Assembly: GCF_003865345.1 (NCBI RefSeq)
Contig: NZ_RMVE01000001.1
Span: forward strand, 434,001-498,000
Reading direction: 5' to 3'
DNA: 64,000 nucleotides
Origin: Nonlabens xiamenensis
GTDB taxonomy: Bacteria > Bacteroidota > Bacteroidia > Flavobacteriales > Flavobacteriaceae
Position numbers and translations under genes: made by a program. Below are positions 43,537 to 51,315 of this stretch, piece after piece. The stretch's first letter is position 1, and every line of letters begins with the position of its first letter. Under the pieces are notes generated by a model. The model worked only from the letters and a program-made list of their open reading frames with translations, had not been told where the DNA came from and ran no database searches.

Positions 43537-44099
43537 TATTCTCTATTTTTCTAATTTTTTGCGGGTTCAATTTGTAAAAATTGCGTTCGTAGCCACTTTA
43601 GATGTTTTCAACATTTATATACAATAGATATTTTCTTTTTAAATTTTTAAATAAAAAATGATGATGATGATGTAGTGTGAATAGCGGTATAACTTTTCAG
43701 GTTTTTTTTTGCTTATGATTAACCTTTCAAGTTATCGCCACTTATTCACATGTTATAGAATTGTTAAGATATTGTTTTCTAGTTCGATGCAGATATAGGT
43801 CCATAGTTTTACACACCTGTTGACAATTCAATTGCTCAAATAAATGTCAATAAACAATAAAAATTCTGCTGTTGAATTCTGCAATAATTGGTCTGAAAAC
43901 TCGCTAGAAAATCCTGTAGTTATATTTTGGATTTGACAATTAAAAATGGATATGGACTATTCCGTTCAATTTTGCAAACAAATTTTTTCCTTTGATATCA
44001 ACAGGTTCTAAAATGTTTATGAATCGTGTAAAAGCGGGCTTGTTGATAACTGCTCAAGCGTATGTATTAGCTTAAATTTGTGGTATAAATATCTAGGTA
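43537..44099. other. Non-coding A+T-rich stretch with DnaA-box-like 9-mers (oriC candidate)
   Basis: No gene is seen here. Five 9-mers resemble the DnaA box TTATCCACA: CTATTCACA (minus, 43676-43684), TTATTCACA (plus, 43742-43750), TTGTCAACA (minus, 43818-43826), ATATCAACA (plus, 43995-44003) and TTATCAACA (minus, 44041-44049). An A+T-rich run lies at about 43630-43660, next to a short GATGATGATGATG tract. rnr runs away leftward; the small peptide gene (43363) and rpiB point right. Two parS sites are 18-20 kb away. A TAAATTTG box (44073-44080) precedes rpiB. Confidence 0.4.
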
Positions 44100-44531
44100 A
44101 TGAACATCTCTATAGGTAACGACCATGCAGGTCCAGATTATAAGAAAGCTATTGTCAAAATGCTGACGCAGCGCGGTCATCAAGTCACCAATCACGGTAC
44201 GGATGATTTTGACAGTGTAGATTATCCTGATTTTGCTCATGCAGTAGGAAAAGATGTGGATCAAGCTAAAGCAGACCTTGGGGTATTGATTTGTGGAAGT
44301 GCACAAGGGGTTTCTATGACGGCCAACAAATATCAGAGTGTACGTGCTGCCGTATGTTGGACCAAGGAAATTGCTGGGTTATCTCGTGAACACAACAATG
44401 CCAATGTCATTTGTATTCCTGCCAGATTTACTTCCATACCTCAGGCAGTAGCACTGGTAGAAGCCTTTCTGGATACCGAATTTGCCGGTGGCCGCCACGA
44501 TAGACGTGTCAACAAGATAGCCTGTTCCTAA
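44100..44531 (+). CDS. rpiB: Ribose-5-phosphate isomerase B
   Basis: A 143-aa enzyme that interconverts ribose 5-phosphate and ribulose 5-phosphate. It shows ISIGNDHAGPDYKKAIVKML, GTDDFDSVDYPDFAHAVGKDV and LGVLICGSAQGVSMTANKYQSVRAAVCW with the active-site Cys in ICGSAQG, then EHNNANVICIPARF. Normal length for RpiB. A TAAATTTG box lies 19 bases before the ATG. It is followed after 11 bases by a small conserved gene, forming a likely operon. Confidence 0.95.
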   Translation: MNISIGNDHAGPDYKKAIVKMLTQRGHQVTNHGTDDFDSVDYPDFAHAVGKDVDQAKADLGVLICGSAQGVSMTANKYQSVRAAVCWTKEIAGLSREHNNANVICIPARFTSIPQAVALVEAFLDTEFAGGRHDRRVNKIACS

Positions 44532-44542
44532 CAATTCCAGTG

Positions 44543-44818
44543 ATGGATCTTTCCAAACGTCAGGCTTATTTTGATTTAGCCAAGGAATTGGTAGGTCGTT
44601 ATCCACATTTAAAATTTGATGATCACTGTTATTGGCGTATTGCCTTGGACAACACCCTGAATAACAAATGGAAAAATGTGATTCCGCCTCCAGCCTATCG
44701 CAATTTGACCGAGGAACAACTGGATTACACCCTTCATTTGTTGCGTAGTTATCTTCAGGATGAGCAATTATTGCTGGAACACAATAAGAATTCATTAGCA
44801 TACCGCCAGGACAATTGA
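44543..44818 (+). CDS. Small conserved hypothetical protein
   Basis: A 91-aa soluble protein with two helices and a conserved-looking FDDHCYWRIALDNTLNNKWKNVIPPPAYRNL centre. Aromatic and charged residues dominate. The ATG at 44543 is preferred over a GTG one codon upstream. It lies 11 bases after rpiB on the same strand. Its C-terminal helix (QLDYTLHLLRSYLQDEQLLLEHN) is amphipathic. Homologues are common beside rpiB in Flavobacteriaceae in my recollection; the role is unknown. Confidence 0.7.
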   Translation: MDLSKRQAYFDLAKELVGRYPHLKFDDHCYWRIALDNTLNNKWKNVIPPPAYRNLTEEQLDYTLHLLRSYLQDEQLLLEHNKNSLAYRQDN

Positions 44819-44886
44819 ATGTATCTTAGTGGCCAGAATGTGAAAGTAAAACCCACTAAAAGGGACGCTTTCACGAAAATAAATCC

Positions 44887-45147
44887 ATGAAAAAAGAGGC
44901 CTCTATTATCATTCACCAACTGCGTACCGCCGTGCATCCACAGAAAAAACTCATGGAAATCTGGCGGGAATTGGAAGAATTTGAGGAAGATGAGCGAGAG
45001 GCCACACTCGATGCTTTGGATACCAGACGTCAGGAACTGATGGCCGAAGGTGATGAAGAATTTGGTGAAATGTTGGAAAAAATCATCACGGATATCAGGG
45101 TAGGTGTAAAACCGCCACGACCCAAAAATGTTCCCAAACGTTTCTAA
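44887..45147 (+). CDS. Small acidic helical hypothetical protein
   Basis: An 86-aa soluble protein: an N-terminal helix (SIIIHQLRTAVHPQKKLMEIW), a very acidic centre (RELEEFEEDEREATLDALDTRRQELMAEGDEEFGEML) and a basic Pro-rich end (VGVKPPRPKNVPKRF). No family recognised. The 68 bases upstream contain a degenerate palindrome (GCTTTCACGAAAAT at 44867). Likely co-transcribed with the two genes before it. Confidence 0.6.
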   Translation: MKKEASIIIHQLRTAVHPQKKLMEIWRELEEFEEDEREATLDALDTRRQELMAEGDEEFGEMLEKIITDIRVGVKPPRPKNVPKRF

Positions 45148-45238
45148 GACTTTTCTAGACCAACAGCAAGGCTGCAGATGAACCATGGCTCTATCATTGA
45201 GTATCTATTTTAAATCCCTGAGTTAGCACTCACAACGT

Positions 45239-45682
45239 ATGAAAATACAAACCAAAACCTTTGACGAATTAAGTACAGACCTGCTTTACGCGCTGTTGCG
45301 ACTGCGGGCCGAAGTATTTGTGGTTGAACAGGATTGTGTTTATCAAGACATAGATAATAAGGACCAAAAAGCCATTCATATTTTAGGTTTCGAGGATTCG
45401 GATCTAGTAGCCTACACTAGATTTTTTGCACCAGGGATCTACTTTGAGCAGGCCAGTATTGGCAGAGTGGTGGTGAGAACGCAACATCGTGGTAAATCCT
45501 ACGGGAAGGAAATAATGGAAGCCAGTATCGCTTTCGCGAAAGCGAATTCATACAACTCAATCAAGATTTCAGCCCAATGTTATTTGGACAACTTCTATAA
45601 AGAGCTTGGTTTTATAGACACTGGAGAGCGTTATCTGGAAGATGGTATTCCGCACCAGGCCATGACCATGGAGTTGACCTAA
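45239..45682 (+). CDS. GNAT-family N-acetyltransferase, ElaA type
   Basis: A 147-aa acetyltransferase with LYALLRLRAEVFVVEQDCVYQDIDNKDQKAIHILGF, the ElaA-family opening, then the acetyl-CoA-binding region IGRVVVRTQHRGKSYGKEIMEASIAFAKA (motif A with RGKSYG) and QCYLDNFYKELGFIDTGERYLEDGIPH. The palindrome copy at 45530 encodes AFAKA in the motif-A helix. Substrate unknown. No close promoter box; it may be read from an upstream start. Confidence 0.88.
   Translation: MKIQTKTFDELSTDLLYALLRLRAEVFVVEQDCVYQDIDNKDQKAIHILGFEDSDLVAYTRFFAPGIYFEQASIGRVVVRTQHRGKSYGKEIMEASIAFAKANSYNSIKISAQCYLDNFYKELGFIDTGERYLEDGIPHQAMTMELT
45530..45543. repeat. Iterated palindrome, copy 10
   Basis: Exact copy inside the ElaA-type gene, read as AFAKA. 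Confidence 0.9.
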
Positions 45683-45737
45683 TGACTCTGAAGATAGGTA
45701 GCGTTTTATTCTTTTTGAATTAAAGATTAGCACCTAT

Positions 45738-46343
45738 TTACCAAGTACTTATCCAGTATGGAATTTCTGAAATCAAAAAACTACCACTTATACTGGTGAT
45801 GAATGTTACCCAAAAGATTCTATGCGTTCGATAGATACGTCGGGCATGAACCCAGGGATAGAGAAAAATAAAAATGGGCAACACTAAAAGCATCCAACCA
45901 TAGCTGTGCCATAATAATTGACTTAGTTTGCTAAGATCGGCCAAGATCAACGACGACCCCATTTTAAGTATAACAAAGGGAATCAATGCCAATACAAATA
46001 AGGCTTGATAATATACTTTCCATAATTCAAAACGCCTGATCTTGGCTGTGTGAAGTGTACCGGTCATCCAGCAAAGGAAACAAAAAACAAATCCGATGCT
46101 GGTGGAAAACAAGGCCATCAAAAATCTGCTTCTGAATTCTGAATTTAAACTAAAATCCTGGGTTGATCTGATGTAAAGAGGTTGAAGTTCATAAAACAAT
46201 TCCAGCATTAACGGAACCGAGCACCTAATTAAAATAGTGAGCACAATACCTAAAAAAATACCCCACCAAAATCTGCCTGGCCCAATTTCATTGATGTTAA
46301 GTGTAGGCTTAGAAAAGAAAATAATGCGAGATTCTCTATTCAT
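45738..46343 (-). CDS. Multi-span membrane protein, function unknown
   Basis: A 201-aa inner-membrane protein with four to five hydrophobic spans (WWGIFLGIVLTILIRCSVPL; FLMALFSTSIGFVFCFLCW; YYQALFVLALIPFVILKM; GWMLLVLPIFIFLYPW). No known domain recognised. Its ATG overlaps the end of the CDF transporter gene by four bases (ATGA), so both are in one operon, suggesting a shared membrane or metal-related role. This link is context only. Confidence 0.7.
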   Translation of the reverse strand: MNRESRIIFFSKPTLNINEIGPGRFWWGIFLGIVLTILIRCSVPLMLELFYELQPLYIRSTQDFSLNSEFRSRFLMALFSTSIGFVFCFLCWMTGTLHTAKIRRFELWKVYYQALFVLALIPFVILKMGSSLILADLSKLSQLLWHSYGWMLLVLPIFIFLYPWVHARRIYRTHRIFWVTFITSISGSFLISEIPYWISTW

Positions 46344-47239
46344 TCAGTTATTTTCTGTAACTCTGTTTCTGCGACCGAACAATCCTTATCCAAGGTTTCC
46401 ATCTCCAGTGTAATGTGTTCAAATGCATATCCTTGAAGTATGTAAATAATCTTTTGCTTGATTTCTGCCAGCTCTGTCAGCGAACTTACACCTGTTACTC
46501 TGACATGGCTACTGAATACATGATGTTCACCATCTTGGGACCATAAATGCGTATGATGTAGGGAATCTACCTGAGCCAACGCGAGAATCTTGGTTTTGAT
46601 GAGCTCTAGATCCACATCAGCAGGAACGCCTTGTAAAAACAAAAAACTCGTCTCGCGCAATCGCTTAAATACGTTATATAAAATGTATAATGTAATAACC
46701 AGGGAGAGGGCTGGATCCAAGTATAGATTGTCATAAAAATATAGGATAACAGCTACCACGAGTACGACGGCCCAACCCAACACATCTTCAATCAAGTGCC
46801 ATGAGATGACCCGTTCATTCATGGATTTTCCCTTACTTAGTTTCCAAGCCGCAAATCCGTTGACGGCAACTCCCACGAGGGCAAAAAGAATCATTCCCTG
46901 GGCATCGCTGCTTTCTGGATGCAAGATTCTCATTATAGCCTCATAGATTACATAAGCCGAACCTAGTACCAGCACCAAACTATTAATCATCGCGCCCATC
47001 AGGGAAAAACGTCTGTACCCAAATGAATACCGCTTATCCGCCTGTTGTTGTGACTTGTGTTGTAAATACCAGCTCGTACCTAGAGAAAGGGAATCTCCCA
47101 GATCATGGACTGCATCAGAGATGATAGCAACGCTATTCACATAATACCCACCGATAAATTCCAATATGGTAAATCCCAAATTAAGAAAAAAAACCAGCTT
47201 TAAATTACTGGAGGCCTTGTGATGGTGATCGTGTGGCAT
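46340..47239 (-). CDS. Cation diffusion facilitator (zinc/metal efflux)
   Basis: A 299-aa transporter of the CDF family that exports Zn2+ or similar ions in exchange for protons. It opens with a His-rich metal-binding tail (MPHDHHHK), has six spans, the site-A motif AIISDAVHDLGDSLSLGTSWYL (HDLGD), the SWHLIEDVLGWAVVLVVAV partner (HxxxD), and a cytoplasmic C-terminal domain with SLHHTHLWSQDGEHHVFSSHVRV. It overlaps the next membrane gene by four bases. A palindrome variant lies 55 bases upstream of its start. Confidence 0.93.
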   Translation of the reverse strand: MPHDHHHKASSNLKLVFFLNLGFTILEFIGGYYVNSVAIISDAVHDLGDSLSLGTSWYLQHKSQQQADKRYSFGYRRFSLMGAMINSLVLVLGSAYVIYEAIMRILHPESSDAQGMILFALVGVAVNGFAAWKLSKGKSMNERVISWHLIEDVLGWAVVLVVAVILYFYDNLYLDPALSLVITLYILYNVFKRLRETSFLFLQGVPADVDLELIKTKILALAQVDSLHHTHLWSQDGEHHVFSSHVRVTGVSSLTELAEIKQKIIYILQGYAFEHITLEMETLDKDCSVAETELQKITE

Positions 47240-47294
47240 GATAGAAAGGTAGGAAGATATCTCTATTTATTAAGCAAGGTGAACTTATTTTTTT

Positions 47295-47306
47295 CTTTCG
47301 CGAAAG
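47295..47306. repeat. Iterated palindrome, imperfect copy (intergenic)
   Basis: CTTTCGCGAAAG core with one outer base changed (T for G), upstream of the CDF gene. Confidence 0.7.
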
Positions 47307-47390
47307 CGGAATCAATAAGCGTGTTTTTGTCTGATAAAGCTTCAGGACTTGCTTTCCTGCCTGTTCTCAGTGCTTCAAAAACTGCTGCTT

Positions 47391-47482
47391 TTAATGATCA
47401 TCATTGTGTCCATGGCCGTGATGACTAGTATTGCCAAAAGGTTTCCAGATAACATCTGCGCTTAGGATAAATCCATCTGAGG
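47391..47482 (-). pseudogene. Remnant C-terminus of a His-rich protein
   Basis: A frame reading SDGFILSADVIWKPFGNT and ending SHHGHGHNDDH then stop. It has no start and is preceded by stops in frame; a second, shifted frame just upstream reads DTPRPPVFDEIYAPQ, so a frameshift is likely. A His-rich tail beside a metal exporter suggests a lost metal-linked protein. Confidence 0.55.
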
Positions 47483-47519
47483 CGCATAGATCTCATCAAA
47501 AACCGGCGGTCTTGGCGTA

Positions 47520-47672
47520 TCAATGTTCACCGTGAGAGAAAATACGCATGATCGCTTTTTTACTGTAAATATTTCCCGCCAACCTGTAAACCGTTTCTGT
47601 AGGAATGGCAACGACTCCTTCTTTGTTTAGGGTGTCAACTGCCTTTTCTATGTTTGTCCAAATGGGCGTCAT
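47520..47672 (-). pseudogene. Truncated L-threonylcarbamoyladenylate synthase (Sua5/YrdC) N-terminus
   Basis: A 50-codon frame from the ATG at 47672 with VVAIPTETVYRLAGNIYSKKAI, the start of the YrdC domain (family PTETVYGLG/AGN), which stops after 50 residues where the full protein has about 200 or more. Only the first part is left, joined to an unrelated remnant. The Gly of ETVYG is Arg here, also a sign of decay. A full copy is expected elsewhere, since the enzyme is essential for tRNA t6A. Confidence 0.75.
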
Positions 47673-47717
47673 AAGTGTAGACGAAATATGCTATAAATAT
47701 TGCTTTCTAATAGGGAA

Positions 47718-48749
47718 TCAACGATAGTATTTCTTCTTGAGCCAAAAAGACACTCTCACCAGTAATATCAAGGCAGGAACTTCCACTAATGGCCCTATAA
47801 CCCCAGTAAATGCCTGACCTGAATTCAATCCAAACACGGCAATGGCTACCGCGATGGCCAGTTCAAAGTTATTTCCTGCTGCCGTAAAGGCGATGGCGGC
47901 ATTTTCACTATAGGTTGCGCCTCGATATTTACTGATAAAAAACCCAATTAAAAACATTACTATAAAGTAGATCAACAGCGGTACGGCGTTCAACAGCACG
48001 TCATAAGGGATCTCTACGATCAGCTCCCCTTTAAGAGAAAACATCAACACAATCGTCAATAACAGCGCAATCAGCGTCAAGGGAGAAATGGAAGGAATAA
48101 ATACCTGTTCATACCATTGCTTACTTTTAAGCCGCACTAAAATCAAACGACTGAGAATACCCAGTAAGAAAGGTATGCCTAAATAAATCGCGACACTCTC
48201 TGCGATGGTGGCAATGGAAATGTTCACGATGGCACCATCAATGCCAAAATAAGGCGGTAATATCGTAATGAACAGCCAGGCATAAAAGGAATAGGCAAAG
48301 ACCTGAAAAACACTATTGAGTGCCACCAGTCCCGCGCCGTATTCTGGAGATCCGTCAGCAAGGTCATTCCATACTAGTACCATGGCGATACAGCGAGCAA
48401 GTCCTATTAAAATAAGCCCAACCATATACGCTGGGTGATCCTGTAAAAAGATCAATGCCAGAGCAAACATCAACACTGGACCGATGATCCAATTGAGCAG
48501 CAGGGAAATGCTCAGGATCTTGGTGTTTTTAAAGACTTTGGGCAATAGTTTATAGTCGGCCTTGGCCAAAGGCGGATACATCATTAAAATCAATCCAATG
48601 GCAATCGGGATATTAGTCGTTCCTGAATTCATGGTATTGATCACCTCAGAAATTGATGGATATACATATCCCAAAGCGACACCTATGGCCATGGCCAGAA
48701 ATATCCAAAGGGTCAAATTACGGTCGAGGAAGCCGAGTTTCTTTTTCAT
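47718..48749 (-). CDS. Arsenite efflux permease, ACR3 family
   Basis: A 343-aa, ten-span inner-membrane exporter of arsenite. Family features include [20 protein letters not shown] at the start, [36 protein letters not shown], and [34 protein letters not shown], whose Cys is the conserved thiol for As(III). Length is normal for ACR3. It overlaps the reductase gene by four bases and is the last gene of a four-gene arsenic operon (regulator, DUF6428, reductase, exporter). Confidence 0.94.
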   Translation of the reverse strand: MKKKLGFLDRNLTLWIFLAMAIGVALGYVYPSISEVINTMNSGTTNIPIAIGLILMMYPPLAKADYKLLPKVFKNTKILSISLLLNWIIGPVLMFALALIFLQDHPAYMVGLILIGLARCIAMVLVWNDLADGSPEYGAGLVALNSVFQVFAYSFYAWLFITILPPYFGIDGAIVNISIATIAESVAIYLGIPFLLGILSRLILVRLKSKQWYEQVFIPSISPLTLIALLLTIVLMFSLKGELIVEIPYDVLLNAVPLLIYFIVMFLIGFFISKYRGATYSENAAIAFTAAGNNFELAIAVAIAVFGLNSGQAFTGVIGPLVEVPALILLVRVSFWLKKKYYR

Positions 48750-49354
48750 TGGATTTGAGAAAAAACATAATAGAGTTCCGCAGCAATTTCCAGACTTCTA
48801 GAGAAATATACTTCCTCTTGCTCTGGGCTGCCATCCGAAGATTTAGGATCTTGGTAGGGTAGTGCAATCCGACGCAAAGCACCTGGAATAAACGGGCAAT
48901 CATTATCGGCACTAGAACAGGTCAGTATTGCCGCAAAATCCTGGGTAGGATTGAACAGGTGATCATATTTTTTTGAAAACCCTATGATGGATGGGGAGGC
49001 CTGATCAAATCGTATGCTGTGGATAGGATTTTTCCCATTACTCAAAGTTTCCATTCTGAAGCCGGCAGCGACTAAAGCTTCTGCAGCAGCCGGGAAAAGC
49101 GCCGTGGCTTCGGTTCCACCAGAATAGCAAAATAGGTTGGACAGCTTAAAGTAAGCAGCCATTGTTTGCGCCCATACCTGGGACAAATGACTGCGTCTGG
49201 AATTATGCGTACAAATAAAGATCAAGTTGATTATTTGAGAATGATCTTTGCGATCCTGAACAAAATCACGCAATTGGTTGAGGTTTTGCTTTCGCGAAAG
49301 CGGTATTTCTACCTCCTTTAAATCTCTGATCGTGTTTTCAATGTGGTCAAACAT
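48746..49354 (-). CDS. Arsenate reductase / low-molecular-weight phosphatase-type protein
   Basis: A 202-aa enzyme of the LMW protein-tyrosine-phosphatase fold with the Cx5R loop in [18 protein letters not shown]; NSxRS after the Cys is characteristic. In arsenic operons such proteins reduce arsenate to arsenite for export. Later Cys residues ([15 protein letters not shown]) suit the resolving-thiol chain of thioredoxin-linked reductases. The first 40 residues form a helical extension. The palindrome copy at 49288 encodes LSRK there. It overlaps the exporter by four bases. Confidence 0.87.
   Translation of the reverse strand: MFDHIENTIRDLKEVEIPLSRKQNLNQLRDFVQDRKDHSQIINLIFICTHNSRRSHLSQVWAQTMAAYFKLSNLFCYSGGTEATALFPAAAEALVAAGFRMETLSNGKNPIHSIRFDQASPSIIGFSKKYDHLFNPTQDFAAILTCSSADNDCPFIPGALRRIALPYQDPKSSDGSPEQEEVYFSRSLEIAAELYYVFSQIQ
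49288..49301. repeat. Iterated palindrome, copy 11
   Basis: Exact copy in the N-terminal extension of the arsenate-reductase-type gene, read as LSRK. Confidence 0.9.
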
Positions 49355-49366
49355 GAGTATCGTCTT

Positions 49367-49834
49367 TTAGCAGCAGCCTGATCCCGGAGCGCAGGAATTT
49401 TCTTGGGACAGTTGGGACAGCCTGATTTTTGGTTTTTGCGGAGAGATCCCACAAGCTTCTTTGGCTAGACAATCTGTGGCTGTGCTTACCAAATGAAAAT
49501 TCGTCCCATCATGTTCAAGCAGATATTTTCCGATGGTATGGGACTGATATTCTACTTCAATCTGTGCATTAGGTAGGCCTAAGGTTGTCTCTGCCATGCT
49601 GATAATTGATAGCAATTTTTGTGGAGATAGGCGATGGTCGGTATCATCATCTGTCCAGAGTTGGAAGTTGATCTTGGTTTCCAGGCGCTCAGTCCCTCCA
49701 CAATCCACAAAGTGACGCAGTATCTTGCCTACTTCAGTCACATGAAAATGAGCGGGAACTTGTTGACCGTTTTCCAGTTGGAACTGCAACACGTCTGTCT
49801 TGGACAGCAAGTCTTTGAGGGTGGATAAATTCAT
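49367..49834 (-). CDS. DUF6428-family protein in arsenic operon
   Basis: A 155-aa cytoplasmic protein of the Bacteroidota DUF6428 family. It shows LSKTDVLQFQLENGQQVPAHFHVTEVGKI, then INFQLWTDDDTDHRLSPQKLL and IEVEYQSHTIGKYLLE, and a C-terminal tail with several Cys (TDCLAKEACG and a closing CAPGSGCC) that could bind As(III) or a metal. The Cys-rich end and position between the ArsR regulator and reductase make an arsenic-linked role likely; this is inference. It is separated from the reductase by 12 bases. Confidence 0.8.
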   Translation of the reverse strand: MNLSTLKDLLSKTDVLQFQLENGQQVPAHFHVTEVGKILRHFVDCGGTERLETKINFQLWTDDDTDHRLSPQKLLSIISMAETTLGLPNAQIEVEYQSHTIGKYLLEHDGTNFHLVSTATDCLAKEACGISPQKPKIRLSQLSQENSCAPGSGCC

Positions 49835-49875
49835 GGCTTATATTGTAATATTACGATTATTGAAACTAAATTTTT

Positions 49876-50208
49876 TTAACAGCAGTCGTTTAAAATAGCA
49901 GCATCGAGGTTGAGGAAAGGGGAAAGCAAGTCTTTCATTACAGACCAATTTTTTTGGTCGATACAGTAACAAACACTTGTGCCCTCGACACTGCCTTTTA
50001 TAAGTCCAGCAGATTTAAGTTCTTTTAAATGTTGTGAAATGGTAGGTTGCGCTAGCCCAACGACATCAACAATATCACCGCAGACGCAAGATCGGCGAGC
50101 AAATAAATACTGAATAATGGCGATGCGCGCAGGATGGGCCAAGGCTTTGGTCATTCTGGCCATATGGTTTTGTGCAGGGGTAAATATTTCTGACTTGGTC
50201 GCTCCCAT
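49876..50208 (-). CDS. arsR: ArsR-type metalloregulator
   Basis: A 110-aa winged-helix repressor from the ATG at 50208 (an in-frame start at 50250 would add unlikely residues). The helix-turn-helix reads RRSCVCGDIVDVVGLAQPTISQHLKELKSAGLIKG; CVC sits in the first recognition-region helix, where arsenic-sensing ArsR proteins bind As(III). A C-terminal CC pair (ILNDCC) may add ligands. It leads the arsenic operon and is expected to be relieved by As(III), releasing transcription of the exporter and reductase. Normal length. Confidence 0.92.
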   Translation of the reverse strand: MGATKSEIFTPAQNHMARMTKALAHPARIAIIQYLFARRSCVCGDIVDVVGLAQPTISQHLKELKSAGLIKGSVEGTSVCYCIDQKNWSVMKDLLSPFLNLDAAILNDCC

Positions 50209-50256
50209 CTTATTGATTGTGAAAATACAATGAAGTAATGAAAGCACCAAAAACTT

Positions 50257-51315
50257 TTATCCCTCTGGATCGATTTTTGTGATATACAACTCAACTCGTC
50301 GATCCAGTTTATCTATCCCTCCCAAGGGTTTGGTGCGCCCAAAACCTTTGTATTTCATGCGTTTGTACCACACGCCGCGTTTTCTCAGAATGTTGAATAT
50401 AGCTTTGGCGCGATCATGGGACAGGTTTGATTTACGGGTGTCTCGATTGTAGGCATCTTTGTAAACCGGATTGATACAACACACATGACCATGGATTTCA
50501 AAATGGATATCCTCTCGGGCGACCAGGATTTCGGCAACCCTTTCCAGTAAAGGTTGGGATTCTTCCAGAACAGTAGAGCGCCCTTTGTAGAAAAGGATGT
50601 TTTCCAAACGTATTATTTCGCCTTTTTTCAAGTTCTTTTTAAGCAAACTTTTAAAGGGTTCCTGCGTGTTGTCAAAGGGTGGATCTAGATTGGTGGGTAT
50701 ATCTAGGTATTCTTCTTCTATTTCCTCTTCTACTGGGTTTATTTTTTCTTCTTCCATCGAAGTAGACGTCGGGATTGCCTCCTGAGATTCGGACTGTTGA
50801 ATAACGGTTTCAATCACCTTTTTTTCATAGGTCTTGATTTCCTCTTGTTCTTTTTCGGTGAGTTCATTTTTGCTGAGCTTGGCGATCTCAATGCGGTCGG
50901 CGATATTCTTTTTGAGAGAGAACACAATATCCACCCTGCGATTTTGGGCTCGCTCATCTTCTACGGTTAGTTCTTCCGAACCTTCCTCCAAAGCGATTTC
51001 CCCTTTTCCTTCGATAGTTTTTTTGATGTGGTCGGTGGTGATGCGATGTTCTTGGAGCCATTCGGAAACAGTTTCCACCCTGCGATTGGACAGATCCATA
51101 TTATACTCATAGGAGCCTCTATCGTCACAATAACCATAAATCTGCACGTCCAACAGAGGTTTATACAACAGATCATCAAAAAATGCATTGAGCTGCTTGC
51201 CCTCGCTAAAAGAAAATTGATCCTTGTCCAGATCAAAATACACCGTGTGCGATTCAGTGAGTTGCGCCTGGCAGAGACAGCCGAAAAATAATATGACCAG
51301 TAGGAGTTTGTGCAT
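50257..51315 (-). CDS. OmpA-family peptidoglycan-linked protein with two OmpA-like domains
   Basis: A 352-aa exported protein with signal peptide (LLLVILFFGCLCQAQ). An OmpA-like domain comes first (VQIYGYCDDRGSYEYNMDLSNRRVETVSEWLQEHRI). A charged Glu-rich linker (about 150-220) separates it from a second one (LLERVAEILVAREDIHFEIHGHVCC...NLSHDRAKAIFNILRKRGVWYKRMKYKGFGRTKPL). Both contain the OmpA NxxLSxxRA-type peptidoglycan-binding pattern (NMDLSNRRVE, NLSHDRAKA). It shares one base with the end of the C-terminal protease gene, so the two are coupled. Confidence 0.87.
   Translation of the reverse strand: MHKLLLVILFFGCLCQAQLTESHTVYFDLDKDQFSFSEGKQLNAFFDDLLYKPLLDVQIYGYCDDRGSYEYNMDLSNRRVETVSEWLQEHRITTDHIKKTIEGKGEIALEEGSEELTVEDERAQNRRVDIVFSLKKNIADRIEIAKLSKNELTEKEQEEIKTYEKKVIETVIQQSESQEAIPTSTSMEEEKINPVEEEIEEEYLDIPTNLDPPFDNTQEPFKSLLKKNLKKGEIIRLENILFYKGRSTVLEESQPLLERVAEILVAREDIHFEIHGHVCCINPVYKDAYNRDTRKSNLSHDRAKAIFNILRKRGVWYKRMKYKGFGRTKPLGGIDKLDRRVELYITKIDPEG

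Noticed and set aside
43659-43672. GATGATGATGATG tract as a phase-variable repeat
   Set aside because: Short, not in a gene, and not within a promoter spacer that I can identify.
44867-44880. GCTTTCACGAAAAT as a further copy of the iterated palindrome
   Set aside because: Three mismatches and loss of symmetry; kept only as a degenerate relic in the text.
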